From the NCBI GenBank assembly GCA_023614405.1, contig CM042689.1, positions 325,662,305 through 325,726,304 of the forward strand: 64,000 bases of DNA. The letters are read 5' to 3'. A model generated the notes under the pieces. The model did no database searches. It had not been told where the DNA came from and worked only from the letters and a program-made list of their open reading frames with translations. The stretch is from Avena insularis. Lineage: Eukaryota > Streptophyta > Magnoliopsida > Poales > Poaceae. The position numbers were made by a program, and so were the translations under genes. Shown one piece after another: positions 21,662 to 31,854 of the stretch; the first letter of the stretch is position 1; each line of letters opens with the position of its first letter.

Positions 21662-23260
21662 AGTTTCATGTTGGTGGACAACACCGACGACCCTATGACA
21701 TATGAGGAAGCGATGATGAGCCCAGATTCCAATAAATGGCAAGAAGCCATGAAATCTGAGATTGGATCCATGTACGAAAACCAAGTATGGACTTTGGTGG
21801 ACTTACCAGATGGCCGAAAGGCTATCGAGAACAAATGGATTTTCAAGAAGAAAACAGATGCTGATGGTAATGTAACCTTCTATAAAGCTCGACTTGTCGC
21901 AAAAGGGTTTCGACAAATTCAAGGAGTTGACTACGATGAGACTTTCTCACCGGTAGCAAAGCTAAAGTCTGTGAGGATTTTGTTAGCAATTGCTGCATAT
22001 TATGATTATGAGATATGGCAGATGGATGTTAAAATGGCGTTCCTCAATGGAGACATTGATGAAGAGCTGTATATGGTACAACCCAAAGGTTTTGTCGATC
22101 CTAAAGATGCTAACAAGGTATGCAAACTTCAACGGTCCATTTATGGTTTGAAGCAAGCATCCCAAAGTTGGAATCAACATTTTGATAAGGTGATCAAAAG
22201 TTTTGGATTTATAAAAACTTATGGAGAAGCTTGTATTTACAAGAAAGTGAGTGGGAGCTCTGTAGCATTCCTAGTACTATATGTGGACGACATATTGTTG
22301 ATTGGGAATGATGTAGACCTTCTTAAAAGTGTCAAATATTATTTGAATAATAATTTTTCAATGAAGGGTCTTGGTGAAGCCGCTTACATATTATGCATAA
22401 AGATTTATATAGATAGATCAAGACGCCTAATATCGCTTTCATAGAGTACATATTTGGACAAATTTCTAAAGAGGTTTGGAATGGAAGATAGCAAGAAAGG
22501 GTTCTTTCCCATGTTGCCCAATATGACCTTGAGTAAAACTCAAAGTCCTGCTACAGCAGAAGATAGAGAGAGGATGAGGAAGACTCCCTATGCCTCAGCC
22601 ATAGGATCTATCATGTATGCCATGCTATGTACTAGATCCAACATTGCATATGCTGTTAGTTTGACTAGCATATATCAAAGTGATCTAGGAGTAGATCATT
22701 GGACAGCGGTCAAAAACATCCTTAAGTACTTGATAAGAACTAAGGATATAGTTCTTTCTTATGGAGGTGATGAACAACTCGTTGTTAACGGTTACACCGA
22801 TGCTAGTTGGAACACCGATCCAGATGATTCTAAATCTCAATCTAGATATGTATTTACATTGAATGGTGTAGTAGTGAGCTGGAGGAGTGCAAAGCAAAGC
22901 GTTGTGGCGAGATCTTCAACTGAATCGGAATACATAGCTGCTTCGGAGGCTTCACAAGAGGCGATATGGATGAAGGAGTTCATTATAGAGCTTGGTGTGG
23001 TTGCCAGTGCGCTGGACCCAATGTCTATATACTGTGATAACATCGGTGCCATAGCCAATGAGTAGGAGCCAAGGTCACACAAGAAGCTGAAGCATATCAA
23101 GCTACATTTTCACGCTATTCAAGAGCATGTCCAAGATGGTGACATAAAGATTTGCAAAGTACACACAGATTTGAATGTGGTGGATTCATTGACTAAACCT
23201 CTCCCGAGGGCAAAACATGACCAACACCAAACCACCATGGGTGTTTGGTATATTACCATG
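21662..23260 (+). pseudogene. Copia reverse transcriptase and RNase H, two or more stops
   Basis: Reverse-transcriptase motifs run from MTYEEAMMSPDSNKWQEAM through WIFKKKTDADGNV, ARLVAKGFRQIQGVDYDETF, MDVKMAFLNGDIDEELYM and IYGLKQASQSWN to the intact catalytic box LYVDDILLIGND (about 22280). A TAG at 22442 (likely from CAG) interrupts SLS/STYLDKF. RNase H follows with YTDASWNTDPDD, SSTESEYIAASEA and IYCDNIGAI, then a TAG at 23063, then EPRSHKKLKHI and KVHTDLNVVDSLTKPLP to about 23260. Apart from these stops the polymerase domain is nearly open. Confidence 0.92.
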
Positions 23261-23286
23261 TAATCTAGATTATTGACTCTAGTGCA

Positions 23287-23296
23287 AGTGGGAGAC
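23287..23296 (+). other. Polypurine tract
   Basis: agtgggagac lies directly before the 3' LTR start TGTTGG at 23297. It is the expected plus-strand primer. Confidence 0.85.
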
Positions 23297-25194
23297 TGTT
23301 GGAGATATGCCCAAGAGGCAATAATAAAAGTAGTTATTATTGTATCTTTGTGTTTATGATAAATGTTTACATTCATGCTATAACTATATTAACCGAAAAT
23401 ATTAATACTTGTGTGATTTGTAAACTTGTTAGAGTCCATAGTAAAGCCTCTTTGTAATACTAGCTTGTTGGTTAATAGATGATCATGGTTTCCTGATCAT
23501 GAACATTGAGATGTTATTAACAACAAGATCATATCATTAGGATAATGGTGTGATGGACATACTCCTATAGATAAGCATAGCATAAAGATTAAGTCATTTC
23601 AATAGTTCGTTTGCTATAAGCTTTTAGATACATAGTAACCTAAATCCTTCAGCCATGAGATCATGTTAATCACCATCACCGGATGGATGCTTTGATGACA
23701 TCAAACACCACTTTGTAACTGGGTGGTTATAAAGGTGGCATTGAGTGTTTGGAAAGTATGTGTTGAGGCACATGGATCAAGAGTGGAATTTGTCCATCCA
23801 TATGACAGATAGGTATACTATAGCCCCTCTCGGTGGAATGTTATCCAATTATATTGCAAGCATGTCACTGGATCACAAGGGATCACATATCACAGGAACG
23901 AGTAAAGAGTACTTATCGGTAACGAGGTTGAACTAGGTATGCCGAGATACCGACGATCAGACCTCGGATAAGTAAAATATCACGAGACAAAGGGAAATTG
24001 GTATCGTATGTAAATGGTTCATTCAATAATGAAGTAATCATAGAAATATGTGGGAGCCATATGAATTTCTAGATTCCTCTATTGATTACTGATCGGAGAA
24101 GAGTCTCGGTCATGTCTGCATTATTCACGAACCGTAGGGAGACACACTTAAGGATTTGATGTAGTTTAGTAGATATGGAAAGTGAGTAAAGAGACCGAAT
24201 ATAGTTCTGAGTCTCGGATGGGATCCGAGGTATCACGAGGAGATCTGGAATGGTCGGGATAATAATATTCATATAAGGAAAGTCCAATTCCGGAGTTCGG
24301 GAATGGTTTCGGTGTTTTCACCGGAATGTTCTAGAAGGGTCTACAAGGTACACCGATCTGGAAGGGGAAGGGTACATGGATGTGTCATGACAAAGTGGAA
24401 TGGTTGCATCATGTCCTAGGTCACTTGGATGGACACTTGGAAGTGATAAATCAAACTCTAGTTTGAAAGACAAAAAGCCAGCTTGAAAAAGTCAAACTGG
24501 GAAAATGGTTTCCAAGTGGAGGGAGGGAAGGAATCCTCAGGATTCCTCCCTCTCCCTTGCGTCGGCCACATGAAGTGGAGTTTGGGGAGGACTCCCTCCC
24601 CGTTGGCGCCTCCCCACCTATAAAAGGAGGAGTAGGGCGCCCCCTACCCCACACAACAAACCCTAGCCAAGGCGCCTACCCTCTCTAGTCGCCACCACTG
24701 CCAGGGGATCCTCCCAAGTCGCCGACTAGGGCTAAGCCCTATCCCTAGCCGCCGGTCACACCACCCCTTGGCCCTCTAAACCCTAGATCTCTAAGGCCCT
24801 CTTCTACTCCACCATACCCGCTCCGACTTAGGCGAATCCTTGCGGGATTTCCCCTCTAAACTCTGACACCACGCCGTCGTGTTGCCGGAATCACGAGGAG
24901 AGATCTATAACCTCCACTGCCTACTGGAACAAGGGAGAGGAAGGTCTTTATCGAGTACCGAACGTGTGATCGACTGCGGGAGCCTGAACACGGCGCCTGA
25001 AGGATCGTCTACGCGATCTTGAGATCGGCAAGTGAACGACTACATCACTCACGAGAAACCGCTCTCGTTAACCGCTTTGGAATCTTCGAGGGTGAGTACT
25101 CTATCGACTCGTTGCTACAATCTAGTAGATAGATCTTGTCTTGTATGTGTTCATGCGGTAGAATTTTTTATTTTCCATGCTACGAACCCCTACA
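23297..25194 (+). repeat. 3' LTR of the plus-strand Copia element
   Basis: 1898 bp, starting TGTTGGAGATATGCCC and ending CGAACCCCTACA. The TATA box is near 24619. It contains an extra segment relative to the 5' LTR near 24155-24185 (gatttgatgtagtttagta) and lacks several short pieces. Confidence 0.93.
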
Positions 25195-28190
25195 AAAGTG
25201 CCATGCTTCCCATAGTTCCACGACCAGAAATACTCCATCTGTCATGTACACGCATGTTTTTTTCGAAATGGGAAGCTCTTCCCCGACCTCTGCATCAACT
25301 GATGCACACATGTACACACATGTATTGAGACAATAGCATAAACGTCCTTGGGAAAAAGAATCGTTGGAGCTTCTAACGGTTCCAACTGGTGGTAGTAAAA
25401 TAAATAATCTCACTAACCCATAAAAGGAGGGCCGTCAATACATGGAATAGGCCGCATATTAAAGTCCCTCGGAATCCAATTGCAGTTTCAATTTCAGTAC
25501 TCTTCCCATCCTAAATAAGATTAAGCCTTGTTTAAGAACCTCTCACCCATCTAAAATTGATCTCCATATATCAGACAGCACATTGCCCAATTGAGCTGGC
25601 AGAAAATCACATGATGGGAAGTATTTGGCTTTGAGAACCCTGTCAATTAGGGAATTTGGTTTCATTAAGATCATCCATGCTTGCCTGGCTAGAGAGAAAG
25701 ATTGAATACTTAGATATATCCCTAAATCCCAGACCGCCCATGTATTTTGGCTAGAAGAAACTCAACAAGTTTTCCTCTCTCATTGCTTACTTCCCTACCA
25801 GAATAGATGAGCAAGTTTATGTGATCACAAAGTTTTCGAGGGGATTTGAAACATGCCATTAAATATACTGGAACTTCTTGGGCCACCGATTTTATCGACG
25901 CCTCCTTTCCAATAGCTAAAAGCAATTTTCAATCCATTCCCTCATTTTCCGAGTTCCTTTTTTTTAAGAACTTGAAGGCTCCATTTTTAGAATTTACAAC
26001 ATCCGAGGGCATGCCTAGATACTTCTACGAAATGGATTGAATTGGAACATTCAAAAATTGTTTAACTTCTTGTCTTATCAGATTGGGACAACCTTTACTG
26101 AAAAAGACCAACGATTTAGCATGGTTTATCTCATGTTCAGAAGCTTGACATTAAGAATTCAAAACAAAAGAAATCTACCTTGTGTCATCACCATTATACT
26201 TGATATACAAATATAAAATGGCTAATTGGTGGAGCCATTTGTGCCACTGTGATTACATTTAGGTTTGATGACAGACTTTTACTTTTTAACAGGCACGAAA
26301 TGCTCTTTGCTGCAAGCAAGAAAAGGTAGGAAGAAATTGAATACCAATGTCGAATACCTCTGGTTGGTTTAAATTCCTCAAGTCTTATCCCATTTAGAAG
26401 AATAGAGAACTCATAACTCACCAACCCCATCACCAAATTGATCCATGCTGGTGCAAAGCCCAATTTGGTCATTATAGCACTCAAATAGTCCCACTCCACT
26501 ATATCATACAACTTCATCATATCCAGTTTCAGTGCACAAAATAATTTTTCTTTGCTTTGTTACGCTTTATAAAATGGAGACACTCGTACCTAGAAATTAT
26601 ATTATCAGTAATCAGGTGGCCTGAAACAAAGGCATATTGTTCCCCCAAAATAATATCTAGTAAAATCTGCTTCAATCTATTAGATACCATATTCAATGCC
26701 ACCTTATGCAGCACATTACAATGACTAATGGGACGAAACTGAGCAAGATGAGTAGGATCATTTACTTTGGTATTAAAACCAAATTTACTTAAAATAAAAT
26801 AGCACCCTCCTCTCCTTGCAATATTTAAGGGACAATACATGTAGATTCCTTTCCACATATGTCCCAATGACTTATGTAGGGTACCATCCGGGACAAGGGC
26901 TTTAATGGAAATCATTTGAAATAAGACCTCCTTAACCTCCTCTTGGGTATATGGAGCAAGTAGTCTCTCATTCATTATAGCATCCACCTTTACCAGGTCG
27001 TATCAATTACCTCGTTAATGCCACTAGTTCCCTCCGATGTGAATGGATTATGATAAAACTCCACCGCTAACTTCTCCATCTCTCGTATCCTCATTGACAG
27101 AACCATCTTCCCTAGCTACTTTCTTGAACTTGTTTTTCTTTGGCTCATACTCGCTCTTTGATGAAAAAAAATTCTGTATTCATGTGCCCTTTTGAGAGAT
27201 ACTAGATACGTGATCTCTGCACCACATAACTTCTTCCACATGGTATAGCTCCACCAACCTATCATTTTTCTTGAACTCTACATGTGAAGGTATGACACGA
27301 TGGGGATCATTATGTAATATTTCCAATTCCCTTTGCACTTTACGAATTTGTATGCATGTTACCAATATTCTCCCCACTCCAAGAAGTTAGAGAGTTGGAC
27401 AGGTTCCTCAGCTTCATTGACAAAGCACCTGCTGACTGCCCCTTGGGAATTCCTACCCATTGAGTCTTGATATTTTCACGAAAAATCTCATGGGACTCCC
27501 ACATAAGCATGTACTGAAAGCTAGAGAAGGATTGGACAATGGTTTGGTGTTGTTGCGGTTTTGTGGATAAGAGTAGTCGATGGGAACATAGTACTCTAGT
27601 TCCAATGCTAGGTTTATATGTACCCTACACTGAGTACCAACCGTGACCCTTTTCTCAAAATTCCAGATCTTCCCCCACATAACTAAGACCAACCAGTCCA
27701 CATGTGTCAACCACATCCCGAGAACCCTTAACTTGAGCCATACTTCTATGTCCAACACCAGTGTGTTCATCAAGATGAAACACCTCATTAAAATCACCTA
27801 GATAGACCCATGGTAATGGATTGTGGGATCTTAGTGATTTTATTAAATACCATGTCAACCCATAGTCACAAGTTCTAGCCTCTCCATAGACACATGTCGT
27901 CCGCCAGTCCTCCCTGCCTCACATCAAAATAGTTGTATCTATATGGTATTGAGAATAACCAATAACATCTAAATGTTTCCATTATTCCAAAGAAATACCA
28001 ATCCATTCACTCCTCCCAAAGCTACTAGAAGCATTCGAGAAATCAAAACCTAACGCACCAACAAGATTTTCAAGACGTGCTTTAGAGATTTGCGTTTCAA
28101 AAATACAAAGAATCTTCAGGGAAAACTACATCGCAAGATCGCGAAGATCTCAAATTGTCATGACATTACCCGCTTTGTGACAATTGAGGC
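25195..28190 (-). pseudogene. LINE ORF2 endonuclease and reverse transcriptase, main fragment
   Basis: The endonuclease remnant at about 28190-27450 includes LSLNCHKAGNVMTI, CIFETQISKARLEN, PWVYLGDFNEVFHLDEHTG and FEKRVTVGTQCRV. Polymerase motifs at about 26990-26190 include QFRPISHCNVLHKV, NRLKQILLDIILGEQYAFV, GHLITDNII, VEWDYLSAIMTKLGF and PTRGIRHWY. The FADD catalytic box is replaced by FVYQV near 26210. Downstream, SIKSVAQEVPVYLMACFKSPR (about 25900) and the region around 25570 match the thumb/connection region. Multiple stops and frameshifts are present. ORF2 proteins nick DNA and prime reverse transcription at the nick; this one is inactive. It continues at 15836-16251 beyond the Copia insertion. 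Confidence 0.85.
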
Positions 28191-28199
28191 TTAGTAGAC

Positions 28200-29134
28200 T
28201 CACTGTAATGGGCTATGCCGTGTCATGGAGCCCACCGAAGAGTTTTGTATCATTGTTCATCTCCATAGCAACGCTTTCCCCCTTCCTTTTCCTCTTGGGA
28301 TCTTTGACTAGGTTAGGACTCGGTGGATTCAGATTTGTATTGCTAACCAAAAATTGGTTCAACATTGCACCAACCCTACTTGGATTCTCAGACACAACCA
28401 TCATCCCGTCCATGATTTCATCATGCAATAGCGGCGGTGCACTACCATCTTCAAAAGAACCGAGTACCCCTCTTCCTTGACAAGTCAACCACATCCCCTT
28501 TCCTTATCCAAATCCTTAGCATCACCATCAGCATATTCATACATATCATGATTTGAGCCTCCACGTCCATCTCTACCTCTGTTCCTTCCAGCTCCACGAC
28601 CCCCCTCCGATCCCCTTCCAAAGTTTGGACATCCTCCAGCATGAATACTCCAAGTTGCACGCATATATTTGAAGATTGGGGAGAAGAAGCGTGAACACTA
28701 TCACCATGTTATTTATGTTCGTGTCCCATGTGTCCACACACCTGACACTAGTGGGGGTGGGGGGTCGTTTGTATTTGACAAGGAATAACTCACGTTTACC
28801 TTCACACAACAACAAAACAAAACTTTTGAGGGGCTTGTTTATATCGAATATGTAAAAATTTCCCTCATACCCAAAAGTATGACTCTCAGATAATTTGAAT
28901 TTACCGACCTTGGAAGCTAGAGCTTTAATCTCAGGAGTATAACCAATAGGGAGGTTATGAATTTGGATCCAGATATCCATATGAGAAAGTTTAGTGGGAG
29001 AAAGTTCAGGGGGAGGGGTGCTGCTCCTCAAACACCACATCATTCAGATCGTTCTCACTAATCCCAAGATGCTTCATCATTGCCTCAATGTTCCCACCGC
29101 CTCGTGACGACAATCCTAAGGTTTCTTCTGACAT
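28200..29134 (-). pseudogene. LINE ORF1 (gag-like, DUF4283/zinc-knuckle type), degenerate
   Basis: It starts MSEETLGLSS at 29134 and continues with MMKHLGISENDLNDVVFEE, the usual opening of grass LINE ORF1. It then jumps to KLSHMDIWIQIHNLPIGYTPE, FKLSESHTFGYEG, KPLKSFVLLLCEGKRE and VKYKRPPTPTSVRC. The expected stretch between these two blocks (the first half of the RNA-binding DUF4283 region) appears to be missing, so a deletion near 29000-29020 is likely. Only remnants of the C-terminal zinc knuckle (VRCVDTWDTN) are visible. ORF1 proteins bind element RNA. This copy is non-functional. Confidence 0.75.
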
Positions 29135-29299
29135 GGCCGAACAACCACGCCAAAATCCGATCTAACCCTAGACACCTCCAAAAACCTACTGCAAGGATGT
29201 CAAGGCCGGTGGTGATGCACGATCACGTGAAATGCCGAGCACAACCTGTGGCAAGGAGAAGAGAAACCCTATAGCGAGGGAAAAACGCTATGCCTGGAA

Positions 29300-29666
29300 C
29301 CTACTTGCACTGGTATGGGCCCAATTAGTATTGGGTCAGGCCCTTGGCAATCATTTTGTAGCCGCGAAATTCCAAGTGTTTATTATCTACTTGGGAAAAA
29401 AAATGATGTGTTGCAGCGCTTGCAGAGGAAACTCTGTTTCGTGACTACTACTACATTGGTACATGCATGCATGTAGCTCCTCCTCCGGGCTCCGCGGGAT
29501 CCACGAATTCCTCGGTTCCAATGCATGGCGCCTGCTTCCTACATGTCCCCGACCTTCTTCACCTCTCGTTCCTTCCCCTGTTTCTCTCTTTCGCTCTCCT
29601 CCTCTCTGCCTCTCCTGCTGCACAACGCCTAGGGTGTGGCCTACCGACGTTTGATGCGGCGGTGTG
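29300..29666 (+). promoter_or_regulatory. Promoter and leader region of the DUF620 gene
   Basis: The segment between the LINE and the start codon includes a CT-rich stretch from about 29545 to 29625, typical of plant leaders. No clear TATA box was seen. The LINE ends only a few hundred bases upstream of the start codon. Confidence 0.35.
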
Positions 29667-31029
29667 ATGAGGAAGCTGTGCCCGAACGCGGACCGCGACG
29701 ACACCCTGGACACGGTGCTTGAGGTGCCCATTCCCGATGAGATGCTCGCCGGCATCCCCGGCGCCGACAAGCGCCGCGGCCCGGGCGGCGCCAACCTGCG
29801 CGCCTGGCTCAAGAGCCAGGCCTTCGACCACGCCACCGTCGACGGCCCCGCCGCCGCCAGCGCCGAGCTCCAGCTCTTCCTCAATGTCGTCGGCTCGCCG
29901 CTCATCCCCTGCCCCGTCCCCCACGACCGCGCCTTCAGCCGCTCCATCCGCGACCCCTCCATCGTACGTCTTTGCCAATGCCATGCACGCACGGGCGTAC
30001 ACGACAACAAAAATTGATTGACTGATTGATTGATTGCGTGTGTGTGTGTGTGTGTGTGTGATTCGTGCATGAACGAAACGAAAGCAAGCGTCGACGGCCA
30101 AGTACATCATGCATCAGTACATCGCGGCGACGGGCGGGCAGGCGGCGCTGCAGGGCGTGCAGAGCATGTACGCGGTGGGGAAGGTGCGGATGTGCGCCTC
30201 CGAGTTCCACCTGGGCGACCAGAACGTGAGCGCCGCCCAGGGCCGCGCCGAGGTCGGCGGCTTCGTGCTCTGGCAAAAGTGCCCCGAGGTCTGGTACTTC
30301 GAGCTCATCATGGCCGGCCACAAGATGAGCGCCGGCAGCGACGGCAAGGTCGCCTGGCGCCAGTCCGCCGCCGAGAACTCGCACGCCTCCCGCGGCCCTC
30401 CCCGCCCACTCCGCCGTTCCCTCCAGGCACACATCCATACATTATCCAGCAGGTAGATAGACGACTGACATGCATCATCGATCAAGCCTTGCTGATGCAT
30501 ACGTACGTACGTGCAGGGCCTTGACCCGCGGTCGATCGCGAACCTCTTCTCGGACGCGGTGTGCATCGGCGAGAAGGTCATCAACGGCGAGGAGTGCTTC
30601 ATCCTCAAGCTGGAGGCGAGCGCGGCGACGCTACGGGCGCGGAGCGCGGCGGCGTTCGACATCATCCACCACACGGTGTGGGGGTACTTCAGCCAGCGCA
30701 CGGGCCTGCTCATCCAGCTGGAGGACTCGCACCTGCTCCGCATGAAGTCCGGCAAGGGCGCGCGCCGCAGCGAGAACATCTTCTGGGAGACCGGCATGGA
30801 GTCCGTCATCAACGACTACCGCCACATCGACGGCGTCAACATCGCGCACGGCGGACGCACCACCGTCACGCTCTTCCGCTACGGCGAGGGATCAGTCAAC
30901 CACAAGAGGAAGCTGGAGGAGACGTGGACGCTGGAGGAGGCCGACTTCCATGTCTACGGACTCCACTCCGACAACTTCCTGCCGCCGTCGGGACTCAAGA
31001 AGGAGGGAGACGACCAGCACGCCGGATGA
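29667..31029 (+). CDS. DUF620 family protein
   Basis: Three exons, 29667-29963, 30085-30426 and 30517-31029, encode 383 residues. The start ATG gives MRKLCPNADRDDTLDTVLEVP, the conserved opening of plant DUF620 proteins. Other family blocks are FLNVVGSPLIPCPVP, ASTAKYIMHQYIAATGGQ, AEVGGFVLWQKCPEVWYFEL, SAGSDGKVAWRQ, SHASRGPPRPLRR, GLDPRSIANLFSDAVCIGEK, HHTVWGYFSQRTGLL, VINDYRHIDGVNIAHGG and LEETWTLEEADF. No signal peptide or membrane segment is obvious and the molecular function is unknown. Intron 1 has a GT donor and carries a (TG)n run. Intron 2 keeps the frame only if it starts GC (cag|gcacac) and ends cag. No stops or frameshifts. Coding GC content is high, as in many grass genes. Confidence 0.92.
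30013..30060 (+). repeat. Simple repeats (gatt)n and (tg)n in intron 1
   Basis: A short tgattgattgattg run is followed by about 12 tg dinucleotides, within intron 1 of the DUF620 gene. Confidence 0.9.
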
Positions 31030-31854
31030 CCACACACTGCCAATAATTAAGTGCGCGCGCTAGTGCTAATTAATTTGATCGAATGTTGATCCAAGGACAT
31101 CGACGCAGATTCGTTCAGGCTAATTTTAATTTTCCTTTTTTTTCTGTAGAGGTGGACATAGATGTACGGTTGTACGAGTGCGTTGATTTTTTTTTTTTTG
31201 AATAGAACTGTACTTATAGTTCCCCTCTCTTTTATTTTACGACAAAGCATGGCTGTAAACTACTTGAACCCCAAAATGTCTTATAAGTACTATTTAGGAA
31301 CATAGTCACAGTAGTACACAAAGGAGAGCTTTGTCGTAGATACTTTCTTTTTGAGAAAAAAATGTTTTGATCATTTCTTTTCTAAACTTCATTGGCTTTA
31401 CTAGTATCCTTTTTTTGTTAGGACTCGCCACTTTGAACCTTGTAAATATTCAGTTGTGGGCTTCTTCTGCAAATTCAACCAAGGATACAATGGAGAACCA
31501 GGCATATCCTTCTATCGGGCGTGAAAACTGGATCTATCCAGAAACAGAAACTATACATGATTTTTCTTAGGAATGTTCTGGCAAATATCTTACTGCTGCC
31601 TACACCTAAACATCACCCGCACTTCAGCTACATATGATTATGAAGCACCTTAAGCACCATGGCTGCCATCAATGAAGCACCTTAAGCACCTAAACTATAA
31701 ACTGATGCAGTCTCCGCAGAACAAGGCATCGACATACATATTCTTTTGAGCATGGACATCAATACAATAAATAAGCAAAACCATTAATTTCCTGTTACAA
31801 AACTAAAATTACAACCACTCTGACATCTCTTGAAGAATAACTTTGCTTTAAGCT
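31030..31854. other. Intergenic region between convergent DUF620 and EXO70 genes
   Basis: It should hold the 3' untranslated parts of both genes. A T-run lies near 31185-31198. A short direct repeat containing atgaagcaccttaagcacc occurs near 31638 and 31672. No gene or clear transposon was found. Confidence 0.5.

Larger units (their letters stand above)
16252..25194 (+). mobile_element. Copia LTR retrotransposon (BARE-1/Angela-like), both LTRs, plus strand
   Basis: The 5' LTR is 16252-18108 and the 3' LTR 23297-25194, both starting TGTTGGAGATATGCCC and ending CGAACCCCTACA. The primer site (18110-18121) and polypurine tract (23287-23296) are in place. Order gag, protease, integrase, reverse transcriptase, RNase H defines Copia. 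Candidate 5-bp flanks are aaaat (16247-16251) and aaagt (25195-25199), one mismatch. It is inserted in a LINE. The coding region carries stops and frame changes, so it is not autonomous. The same family occurs on the minus strand at 46671 to the window end. Confidence 0.95.
15836..29300 (-). mobile_element. LINE retrotransposon on the minus strand, split by a Copia insertion
   Basis: Two parts of one degenerate LINE flank the Copia element: 25195-29300 (ORF1, endonuclease, reverse transcriptase) and 15836-16251 (reverse-transcriptase zinc-binding region). The order along the minus strand is continuous across the insertion: ORF1, endonuclease, polymerase, then zf-RVT. The left border is placed where LINE similarity by eye fades into GC-rich DNA, and the right border just upstream of ORF1; both are approximate. 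No poly(A) tail or target duplication was found. The left fragment ends before an RNase H domain would be expected. Confidence 0.8.

Noticed and set aside
29387..30110. Long minus-strand ORFs across the DUF620 first exon
   Set aside because: They are shadows of a GC-rich coding exon and run through the (tg)n intron repeat; the plus-strand frame has family motifs.
30427..30459. GT donor after cagcag for DUF620 exon 2
   Set aside because: It adds residues foreign to the family and leaves the wrong phase for exon 3.
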